A DNA stretch of 64,000 bases from Methanospirillum hungatei JF-1 (GTDB lineage: Archaea > Halobacteriota > Methanomicrobia > Methanomicrobiales > Methanospirillaceae). Location: contig NC_007796.1 in assembly GCF_000013445.1 (NCBI RefSeq), positions 1,462,936-1,526,935 on the forward strand, written 5' to 3'. The translations under genes were made by a program, and so were the position numbers. Of the stretch, positions 55,840 to 63,063 are shown one piece after another. The notes beneath the pieces were generated by a model, which worked only from the letters and a program-made list of their open reading frames with translations, was not told where the DNA came from and did not search any database. Within the stretch, counting starts at the first letter, position 1; each line of letters begins with the position of its first letter.

Positions 55840-56634
55840 CTATAATCTTGATGCCCCACCATACCGCTCGAAAAGGTAAAGTGATATCACACAGATAATG
55901 ATGAGAATCGTAGCTGCTGAAATTGCCATATTCAGTTTCCCACAGGACATATTCAGGAATAATGCAATCGGAAGGGTTTCAGTCTTCCATTGGATTGCTC
56001 CGGCTATTAAAAGAGCAGCCCCAAACTCTCCAATTCCTTTTGCCCAGGTTATTACAGATGCAGCAAAAAAGCCGGAACCAGCCATAGGAAGGGTCACCCG
56101 CCAAACTGCCTGGGCATCAGTACACCCAAGGGTTTTTGCGACAAATTCGTACCTGGTGCTGATGGATTCAAACGTTGAACGCATAATCCTCAGCATATAG
56201 GGAAAATTCACAAAAAACTGGGCTGCAATAATCCCGAGCGGAGTAAATACAAAAACCAGGCCCATATCTGCAAGTGCATTTCCAAAACCCGTCGTCCCAA
56301 AGAATAAGAGCAGACCAAGACCTGCGACCAGAGGGGGAAGAGCAAGGGGCATGTCAAGAATTGCATTGACCGCATCTTTTCCAAAAAAATTGTACCGGGC
56401 AAGAGCATATGCAGCGGGTACCGCAATAAGAATACAGAGAAATGTTGAGATTATTGAGGTTCCAAGACTCATGACTATGGCAAACTGAATCTCAGGACTT
56501 GTTATAGAAGCATACAGAGCATCAGGAGAAGGTTTTGTCACAATGAGGAGCAGTAGAATAATTATAAACAGAGTAAGCAGGATACTGGTTCCAATCGTTG
56601 CAGATCTCAGCCAGGAATTTCTCATGTCACTCAT
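55840..56634 (-). CDS. modB: Molybdate/tungstate ABC transporter permease
   Basis: 264 residues with six transmembrane helices and the inner-membrane-component motif EYxxxxTLGCxxxxxxxxVTLP (here RYEFVAKTLGCTDAQAVW followed by RVTLP). Helices include LLTLFIIILLLLIVT near residue 20. The region DMPLALPPLVAGLGLLLFFG is typical of ModB/WtpB. Its start overlaps the TrmO-like gene by four bases and its stop is nine bases from modC, so the three genes are translationally linked. Confidence 0.93.
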   Translation of the reverse strand: MSDMRNSWLRSATIGTSILLTLFIIILLLLIVTKPSPDALYASITSPEIQFAIVMSLGTSIISTFLCILIAVPAAYALARYNFFGKDAVNAILDMPLALPPLVAGLGLLLFFGTTGFGNALADMGLVFVFTPLGIIAAQFFVNFPYMLRIMRSTFESISTRYEFVAKTLGCTDAQAVWRVTLPMAGSGFFAASVITWAKGIGEFGAALLIAGAIQWKTETLPIALFLNMSCGKLNMAISAATILIIICVISLYLFERYGGASRL

Positions 56635-57176
56635 TTTTTAACCCTTTCCCGATTCCTCAGTTCCTTTGGAGTACTGTTCCATTCGGCAATATCATCCATA
56701 TGCTGGTTATCCACCCAGCCACACTTTACCTCATCGCGATGGTCAAACTGCCTTACATATGGCTTGATATCAAGAAGTGGTGTTCCATCCAGTACATCAA
56801 CTCCGGAAACTTTCAAAATATTATCTTGTACTTCAAGGAGCTCCATAATCGACATACCCATCGGATTTGGCCGATTGAAATGACGTATGGCAAAAATTCC
56901 CCTTTCTTTTTCACCATCAAGGAAGGGTTTCTGTACCAGATTTTTTCCTGTGGCCCGGTGGAAATAATAGAATGCGTAAATATGAGAAAATGATTCGACA
57001 TCTGCCAGTCCTGCCTTAAATTCATCAAATACTTCTATGTATCCAACTGATGGATTAAAAATCCCCTGAATAGGAGTATTTTCATGCTCAGTGTGGTCAG
57101 AATGAATAATTCCGATGGGATGAAATATGATGTCAGTATCTTTCCATTTGACTCCGTATTCCTTCGATAAACTCAT
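56631..57176 (-). CDS. TrmO/TsaA-like protein in molybdate operon
   Basis: 181 residues. Family motifs are complete: FHPIGIIHSDHTEHENTPIQ at the N-terminus, HIYAFYYFHRA, HFNRPNPMGMSIMEL near residue 105 and DVLDGTPLLDIKPYV near 130. The canonical DGTP is kept, in contrast to the copy at 52.6 kb. The gene lies between the binding-protein gene (47 bases away) and the permease gene (four-base overlap), so it is an integral member of the transport operon. TrmO modifies tRNA t6A in bacteria, but a transport link suggests a different or additional role, possibly tied to Mo/W cofactors. Confidence 0.9.
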   Translation of the reverse strand: MSLSKEYGVKWKDTDIIFHPIGIIHSDHTEHENTPIQGIFNPSVGYIEVFDEFKAGLADVESFSHIYAFYYFHRATGKNLVQKPFLDGEKERGIFAIRHFNRPNPMGMSIMELLEVQDNILKVSGVDVLDGTPLLDIKPYVRQFDHRDEVKCGWVDNQHMDDIAEWNSTPKELRNRERVKK

Positions 57177-57223
57177 AATATGCCTCCAAAAAAAATAGGG
57201 AAAATAAGAGAGAAATTACGGAG

Positions 57224-58069
57224 TTAAGCATCCCCGTACTTGGCTAACGGATAGATCTCAAATTTATGTTTTGTGTAAATTTCTTTCCCTTCATCAGAGG
57301 CAACAAAATTCATAAATTTCTCAGCCTCTTCCTTGTTTTCTGAGAATGTCAGAGTTCCGATTGGAACAACATCTACTTTACCAATCTCTTTTGGTATCTC
57401 AACAAGTTCCATACTTTCCGGGTTGAAAAGTTCGGTCCAGATAAGTGCAGCGTCTGCCTGATTCATGGAGACATATACCAGCAGTTCATTGACTGTACCT
57501 GATTTTACGACAATATTCTTCTCTGTTTCATTCCAGAGTTTATTCTTCTCAAGCATCTTCTTTGTTGCTGCTCCAACCGCCGGACCGGATGGTTCACCAA
57601 TTGCTACCCTGACACCTGGCCGTACGAGATCCTGAACACCAGTAATATTGCCAGGGTTTCCTTTCGGGACTGCAATCGCTAACACATGATATACAATATC
57701 CTGAGATTTATCCACATATCCCTTATCCATGGCAGACTGAATGTACGAGCGTGCACCAGGCATGTACACATCTCCTTTTTGATATAATTCAATCTGGCTG
57801 AGCAACTGGGCAGATCCTCCATAGGTATATTCAATTTTTGTTCCTTCTTTCTCTTCATATACCTTGGCAATCTCTTCCATTGGTTCTTTCATTCCAGCCC
57901 CGCAATAGACAAGAAGTGTCTTGGCAGATGAGGAATTCTGTTCAACAGCCTGCTCCTTTACCGGTTCCTGTGCCAGGTTATCCGACTGATTGCTAGAAGT
58001 ACATCCACACACAAGTAATGTCGCCATTAAGACGAATAAAATACAAAAAATCGAAGGTATCGCCTTCAT
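57224..58069 (-). CDS. modA: Molybdate/tungstate binding lipoprotein
   Basis: 281 residues. The N-terminus (FCILFVLMATLLVCGC) ends in a lipobox-like LVCGC, so the mature protein is probably tethered through Cys. The mature domain has ModA landmarks: LVYCGAGMKEPMEEIAKVY, EYTYGGSAQLLSQI, VAIGEPSGPAVGAAT, VSMNQADAALIW. It presents oxyanion to the ModB/ModC components encoded downstream. It is the first gene of the leftward operon; a 390-base AT-rich region upstream holds the promoter and ends at the group II intron. Confidence 0.9.
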   Translation of the reverse strand: MKAIPSIFCILFVLMATLLVCGCTSSNQSDNLAQEPVKEQAVEQNSSSAKTLLVYCGAGMKEPMEEIAKVYEEKEGTKIEYTYGGSAQLLSQIELYQKGDVYMPGARSYIQSAMDKGYVDKSQDIVYHVLAIAVPKGNPGNITGVQDLVRPGVRVAIGEPSGPAVGAATKKMLEKNKLWNETEKNIVVKSGTVNELLVYVSMNQADAALIWTELFNPESMELVEIPKEIGKVDVVPIGTLTFSENKEEAEKFMNFVASDEGKEIYTKHKFEIYPLAKYGDA

Positions 58070-58459
58070 AAAAGAATGATAAATTAAGCAATGATAAAGA
58101 TTACGAAATAACTCCTAAAAAACCAGTGAGAATCAATAATCCTCATTTGTGAATCTATTTTTTATCATTGTGGATTAAGTAGCTTTACAACGATGAATTA
58201 GGTATAAACATTTGGCATAACAGATGATATATCAAAGAAGAGAGAAAGCGTGAGGAAAAAATAGCGCTCGTGAATGAACCTTATCATAATATTTTACATA
58301 AATAAATTTAATCGGATTATCTAGAATTTAAAAGCACATTTATTTTACCAATTCTTATACTCCCCACCATCATTCGTCAAATTCATCACCCCCATTCTGT
58401 TATTTCAAAATATATAATTTAATTATCGGGGCCCCATCTAAATTAAAAAAAATGATTAG
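58070..58459. other. Promoter spacer of molybdate operon
   Basis: About 390 bases between the start of modA and the 3' end of the group II intron. It is AT-rich, with several TATA-like runs. I could not find a palindrome resembling a ModE site, and I see no ORF or RNA gene. Confidence 0.4.
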
Positions 58460-58499
58460 TCGAATAGGGGAATTGGATTACTCCTCTCCCCCCTTCCAA

Positions 58500-58533
58500 G
58501 AACGCATTGTGCGATTTTCACCGCAATACGCTC
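58500..58533 (-). ncRNA. Group II intron domain V
   Basis: A 34-base hairpin on the minus strand, with GAGCGTATTG pairing with CAATGCGTTC around an inner GCGG/TCGC stem and an AAAA-type loop. The AGC triad at positions 2-4 is the catalytic triad of group II introns. Confidence 0.85.
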
Positions 58534-58543
58534 AGGTTCTTCA

Positions 58544-60016
58544 CTACCCGCTTTTATGGGCGCAATAGAGAAACATACGAATCGACTTTTGTGTTGAAAG
58601 GAATATTCCCGGTCTTTTATCAAAATAGACAGAATCTATAAATGGGTTTTTATCCAGTTTAAGGAATCTTCTGTATTGAATCTTCGTGTCCGAGAAGTTT
58701 GCAAGAGTTACACTCGCCGTTTTAAAAACAGACTTACGGGTCAAAGTAGGTTGCCAGTATTTCCTCGCTATCCACTTTTTCCCTTTGTTATTATGTCTGC
58801 GTTTCGCCCATGTCCAGAGCATATTCCTGAGTATCCAATCCAGTTTCTGGAAGGTTACGCTTGATGATACTGTTTTATGGTACATCGCCCATCCTCGGAT
58901 GATTGGATTTAACTTTTTAATCAGGTCTTCTTGTTTCCAAGCTTTTGCAGACTTAATGACCTCGCTCAGTTTATGAGTGATTGCAGCAATAGCTTTCTTT
59001 GAAGGTTTAATCAGGAGTTTACCCTTGAATTTTCGAAAATTCCATCCCAGAAAATCAAAACCATCATCGATATGAACAATTCTCGTTTTCTCCTCGGAGA
59101 GTTCAAGACCACGTTCTTTAAGAAAATCGATAATGACCAGTTTACACTGGGCTGCAGTCTCCTTTGATTCAGCCGTTACGAGGAAATCATCCGCAAACCG
59201 AATGAGATGCACCTTCTTTCCCGGAAAACGTTCCTTTAGAATTTGTTCCATACCGTCAAGAGCCATGTTAGCCAGAGTTGGGGAAATAATTCCGCCTTGG
59301 GGCGTTCCAGATTCATTACGGTAGAGTATTCCATCAAAAATGTATCCCGCTTTCAGGAATTGGTTAAGAACTCTTGTATCCATGGGGATGTTGGTTAATA
59401 ACCAGGAGTGAGAGAAATTATCAAAGCACCCCTTGATATCGCCTTCAAGAATCCATTGGGCAGAGTCTTTTCTGCTTAAACATTGAAATGCATATGCAGC
59501 TGCATCCTGTGCACTGCGATTCGTTCTGAATCCAAATGAGGTTCTGTCTGCTATGGTTTCTGCCCATGGGGTGAGAGCCATTGCAAACAGTGCCTGCATT
59601 GCACGGTCGTACATTGTGGGAATGGAGAGAGGACGCATTTTGCTCGATTGAGGTTTGGGGATGAAGGTTCGCCGGAGAGGTTTAGCCTGATATCCCTTGT
59701 CTGAAAGACTAAGAACTGCTCTCATCTTATCCTGAGGAGTACTCCATTTTTCTCCGTCCACTCCTGCACTTTTTCTTCCTTTGTTGCCAGCTACCCGGTG
59801 AACTGCTAACACTTTGGCATAATACGAATGAGTTAGCAGGTACTGGAGACGCTCAGCAAGCCGATAATTGCCATTCTTTACTGCTTTTGCGATACGTGTC
59901 TGGAGTCGCTTGACAAACGCCCTTGCTTTCTTCCATGGGAATTTTCGCCATTGTTTGGCAAGAGTTTTGTCCGAGACGTCCTCGCTGTGTTGCGTAATTG
60001 AACTTATCTCGTTCAT
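58544..60016 (-). CDS. ltrA: Group II intron reverse transcriptase/maturase
   Basis: About 490 residues from the ATG at 60016; upstream codons in frame belong to intron RNA domains. The N-terminal RT0-type region ends with AGVDGEKWSTPQDKM near residue 85. Next come the fingers-palm motifs RPLSIPTMYDR, GFRTNRSAQDA, ILEGDIKGCFDNF, GTPQGGIISP and the catalytic IRFADDFLV near residue 265. The maturase (X) domain is seen as LNPIIRGWAMYHK and MLWTWAKRRH. I see no HNH endonuclease motif at the C-terminus, so target entry may depend on single-stranded DNA or RNA. The reading frame is intact, so the intron could be active. Confidence 0.92.
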   Translation of the reverse strand: MNEISSITQHSEDVSDKTLAKQWRKFPWKKARAFVKRLQTRIAKAVKNGNYRLAERLQYLLTHSYYAKVLAVHRVAGNKGRKSAGVDGEKWSTPQDKMRAVLSLSDKGYQAKPLRRTFIPKPQSSKMRPLSIPTMYDRAMQALFAMALTPWAETIADRTSFGFRTNRSAQDAAAYAFQCLSRKDSAQWILEGDIKGCFDNFSHSWLLTNIPMDTRVLNQFLKAGYIFDGILYRNESGTPQGGIISPTLANMALDGMEQILKERFPGKKVHLIRFADDFLVTAESKETAAQCKLVIIDFLKERGLELSEEKTRIVHIDDGFDFLGWNFRKFKGKLLIKPSKKAIAAITHKLSEVIKSAKAWKQEDLIKKLNPIIRGWAMYHKTVSSSVTFQKLDWILRNMLWTWAKRRHNNKGKKWIARKYWQPTLTRKSVFKTASVTLANFSDTKIQYRRFLKLDKNPFIDSVYFDKRPGIFLSTQKSIRMFLYCAHKSG

Positions 60017-60179
60017 TATAATCCATCCTGCTCGCCGTGAAAGAACCAGCTGCACGTCAGCACCCTTTCGGGTCAGGGCAAAGTCTGAACCCTTATCCAC
60101 AACCATTACAGCCGGGCATTCGCTTTTTGCAGCATCCTACTCCCACTACGCATATAGTCCTCCTCACGAAGTTCCTACC

Positions 60180-60204
60180 TAAAAAAATTTTTTTTTTTTT
60201 TTAG
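60180..60204. repeat. A7/T-rich homopolymer tract in intron
   Basis: A run of A residues followed by about 16 T residues on the plus strand, near the middle of the intron's 5' ribozyme part. It could form a simple hairpin loop or reflect slippage; no other role is visible. Confidence 0.6.
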
Positions 60205-60759
60205 GAGCGTATTGGGGTTTCCAAGTTCAATAAACCAGATAATTGTGGTATTTTAGGACTCGCCCATAGACCGGAACCAGCTACGTCCATTCGTACCAGC
60301 ATCACTCAAACTACTGATACCGTGATTCTCCCTCAATGGGGACAGGGGCAAATCTCTTTCCTCCTGCTATATTTAACGATCCTGCAGCGATTCAACGTTT
60401 GTTTGTCCATGATACCTTTCCCTAGCAGTATATCCCAATGAGACTATGGGAGTAACCACTTTGTTCCTGCAGCTTCGCACCCATTTATTGCTAAACACGC
60501 ACGTGCAGGTAGGGACACCCAGAATGGATTGGGGGGCTTTTTTTACCGAATTAAACCGGAATAGCAATCTGATTTACCGCTTCTTGTCGCACTGAGATCC
60601 AATAATTCTGACACCATATAGATTTTCATAGGGCTTTTAATGAATGAACAGGTATTCTGGATGCTTTTTCCGGCTCCAGATCCATGAAGAGATTTGGATG
60701 TGCCCTTTTCGTTCGGTAGGACACATATGCAATCGGAGTTTTTTACAAATAATTACGAC

Positions 60760-61779
60760 TCATCGTTTTTTCCCGATGGTGCACTCAACTTCTCCAACCG
60801 GAGTCTGAACCGGCCTGCTCCTGACTTTATAAAACCCAGCATCGAGCATGGCATTTGCAATAAAATCTTCATGAATAGCCATATTCTGTCCCATTAGATC
60901 AGGAAGCAGCATCGAAATAACCATCTCCTCCGGTTTGGTACCATTCCGTATCGTTCCATCTGATATAGTTACAAACACTCCTCCCGGTCTTAATGCCTCA
61001 TAGATCTTTTTCATGAGAGAATCAAAAGAGCCAAGGGCATAATTCAGGGTCATTGAAGCAAGGATGAGATCATACTCTTCTCCTATCGAATCATTCAGGT
61101 AATCTCCGGACATGACCGTAACTCTGTCAGACACACCATATTCAGCAGCACATCGCCTCGCAACCTCTGCAACCGGGGGTTGATCAAATAGGACTCCATT
61201 CATGGTGGGATGATCAAGGATCAGGGCAATACCAAGAAGACCCGGACCACATCCCAGATCAAGCATTCGGGAAAAGCCATTATATTCCGGAAGTGAAGAT
61301 ATCAGTTTTACTACTATCTGAGCCATTCCCGACCGCTGATAATTGATAGAACCCCGGGTCTGCATCTCCTGAAACTCCCTCGAACTCATAATAATCTCAT
61401 TCGCACCACTATCAGGTCCATCACGAACGAGTCTTGAGATCTTTTCTGGATGAATTGAATACCAGGGATCACTTGCACAAAGATAATCACCCAGATAGGT
61501 GTCATTTCCCTTTACCAGAAAATCATGAGCAATAGGAGAATTGTAGTAACAATCACCATCTTTTTGGATCACATCAAACGCAGCAAGTGCATTCAGAAGA
61601 TGAATGGTGTTTTGTTTGTGAAGATGATGTGTTTGCGCAATATCTTCTGCAGAGTGAGTCTTTTCCAGCAGGGTAAAAAGATCAAGTTCAATTGCAGCAA
61701 GGAGTATATTTGCCTCTGATTTCTTCAGGAGGAGATCCTGAAGAGGTTTGAAACTTCGTTGAATATCAGGAATATCCAT
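60760..61779 (-). CDS. O-methyltransferase-type SAM methyltransferase (copy 2)
   Basis: 339 residues, a clear paralogue of the protein at 37.1 kb. Winged-helix dimerisation domain (LLAAIELDLFTLLEK, IAQTHHLHKQNTIHLLNAL) and SAM core with MLDLGCGPGLLGIALIL, HPTMNGVLFDQPPV and EYDLILASMTLNYA. It ends with the conserved strand GEVECTIGKKR. It lies three bases after the transporter gene upstream and is surely in one operon with it. The N-terminal domain is the dimerisation part; the substrate is unknown. Its presence with a His-rich transporter repeats the transporter-plus-methyltransferase theme of the window. Confidence 0.85.
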   Translation of the reverse strand: MDIPDIQRSFKPLQDLLLKKSEANILLAAIELDLFTLLEKTHSAEDIAQTHHLHKQNTIHLLNALAAFDVIQKDGDCYYNSPIAHDFLVKGNDTYLGDYLCASDPWYSIHPEKISRLVRDGPDSGANEIIMSSREFQEMQTRGSINYQRSGMAQIVVKLISSLPEYNGFSRMLDLGCGPGLLGIALILDHPTMNGVLFDQPPVAEVARRCAAEYGVSDRVTVMSGDYLNDSIGEEYDLILASMTLNYALGSFDSLMKKIYEALRPGGVFVTISDGTIRNGTKPEEMVISMLLPDLMGQNMAIHEDFIANAMLDAGFYKVRSRPVQTPVGEVECTIGKKR

Positions 61780-61782
61780 GGA

Positions 61783-62847
61783 TTAATCACCTTTATCATG
61801 GTCATGGAAATGATGCAGGTCCGGGGTATGAGGATGTGTATGGGAAACCAGCTCATGTTCATGGGGATGGGCATGGACAACTCCTTTCATAGCCGGATCA
61901 TGGTGATGATTATGATGCCCATCATCATGACTGTGCCGGTGCTCATGCCTGGACGATACATGAATATGACGATGACTATGCTCTTCGGTGGCAATCAGCC
62001 ATGCACCGGCTGCCATCAGGGGCAGACTGATGAGTATCTGTAATCCGGGGTTCTCACCGGGGAGTGGAAGAGAGAGGACCAGACCGATAAATGGAGCTGT
62101 TGCAAATAATGCACCGGTCCTGGCAGAACCAAGGACTCTCATCGCCCGGATGACAAAGAATATTGAAACCCCATACCCCAGGCACCCAATGAGGAGGACT
62201 ACCGGGATAATTGTCAGGGACGGGGCCGGTTCTCCGATAGCATACCCCAGGCAGACACTGAATATTCCGGCTACAAATCCCTTGATCATGACAATCTGGG
62301 CAGGTTCCTTTCCGGATATAACCCGGGTAAAATTATTGTCCATACCCCAGCAGCAACATGCCAGAATTATCAGGACTGAACCCGTTGAGAGCCCAAAGGT
62401 CCCTGTAGGATCATATGATAAAACAAATCCACCAAGAACGACTGCAATAATTGCATACAGCCCACGTCTTCCCAGCGGTTCACGAAATCCAATCACCGCA
62501 ATGAGGGTTGTAAAAGCCAACTCAGCATTGAGGAGCAGGGAAGCAGTTGATGCCGGTGTGGTGGTAAGACCGACCATGCAGAGGATAGGGCCGATGATGC
62601 TGCCAAAGGCTATGATCCCAACAAGCCAGGGAATATCACTTCTCCGTATAGGAGCCTCGGTTTTTCCTTCGGGATCTGTAAATCTTCGGATCAAAAGCCC
62701 CCCGGCACCGGCTCCGAGATACAGGAGCCCGGCAAGTGTGACCGGACCGATATCGAAAAGGAGAATACGGGAAGCAGGAATAACTGCACCAAACAGGACT
62801 GCGGCAAGGAGTGCCATCAGGATCGCGTCCCGGTTGGCAGGTTGCAT
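61783..62847 (-). CDS. EamA/DMT-family transporter with His-rich tail
   Basis: 354 residues. About ten transmembrane helices form two EamA repeats, the first starting AILMALLAAVLFGAVIPASRILL, with RRSDIPWLVGIIAFGSIIGP-like and AGAWLIATEE elements. The last 65 residues are soluble and hold more than 20 His residues (for example HEHRHSHDDGHHNHHHD and HTHPHTPDLHHFHDHD), a likely site for Ni, Co, Zn or Cu. Such tails occur in metal exporters and in metal-delivery proteins, whereas most DMT proteins carry metabolites. It is the first gene of an operon with the methyltransferase. Metal or metal-complex export is the best guess. Confidence 0.87.
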   Translation of the reverse strand: MQPANRDAILMALLAAVLFGAVIPASRILLFDIGPVTLAGLLYLGAGAGGLLIRRFTDPEGKTEAPIRRSDIPWLVGIIAFGSIIGPILCMVGLTTTPASTASLLLNAELAFTTLIAVIGFREPLGRRGLYAIIAVVLGGFVLSYDPTGTFGLSTGSVLIILACCCWGMDNNFTRVISGKEPAQIVMIKGFVAGIFSVCLGYAIGEPAPSLTIIPVVLLIGCLGYGVSIFFVIRAMRVLGSARTGALFATAPFIGLVLSLPLPGENPGLQILISLPLMAAGAWLIATEEHSHRHIHVSSRHEHRHSHDDGHHNHHHDPAMKGVVHAHPHEHELVSHTHPHTPDLHHFHDHDKGD

Positions 62848-63009
62848 GATAAGTTATAGTATTTGAGATCAGATAAGCTCTATCCAGCCTAATTTTTCCG
62901 AATACCCAATCTAAAATAATTATTTCTAATTGAATACCTTTTCGGATATTCGAAGCATCTCCAATGGCATGCACGTACCGATATCTTTTTAAGAAAATTT
63001 TTCCTGAAT

Positions 63010-63063
63010 CCACATATTACTAATATATAGTTTGAGAACAATCCATATATTACTAATATATGG
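63010..63063. promoter_or_regulatory. Twin ATTACTAAT operators at second ATPase
   Basis: Two palindromes centred at 63020 and 63053, 33 bp apart, each with core ATATTACTAATAT. The second extends symmetrically over 21 bases (63043-63063) and covers the ATG at 63060. Core, spacing and distance to the start match the site at 14.05 kb, before a homologous gene. Confidence 0.68.

Larger units (their letters stand above)
58460..60502 (-). mobile_element. Group II intron with reverse transcriptase
   Basis: About 2.04 kb on the minus strand. The 5' end reads GTGCGTGTTTAGC (boundary at 60502), the standard GUGYG start. The first 480 bases form the ribozyme domains before the reverse-transcriptase gene. 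Domain V is seen at 58500-58533, directly after the gene's stop, as a hairpin opening GAGCGTATTGCGG, with the tetraloop region TGAAAA and closing arm CAATGCGTTC. A domain VI-like stem follows, AGGGG pairing with CCCCT (about 58464-58493). The 3' edge near 58460 is approximate. The element lies between genes, downstream of a methyltransferase gene, and interrupts no recognisable ORF. Confidence 0.85.

Noticed and set aside
61988-62866. 292-codon frame on the plus strand opposite the DMT transporter
   Set aside because: Low-complexity antisense frame opposite a transporter with clear membrane helices and family motifs; no domain recognised.
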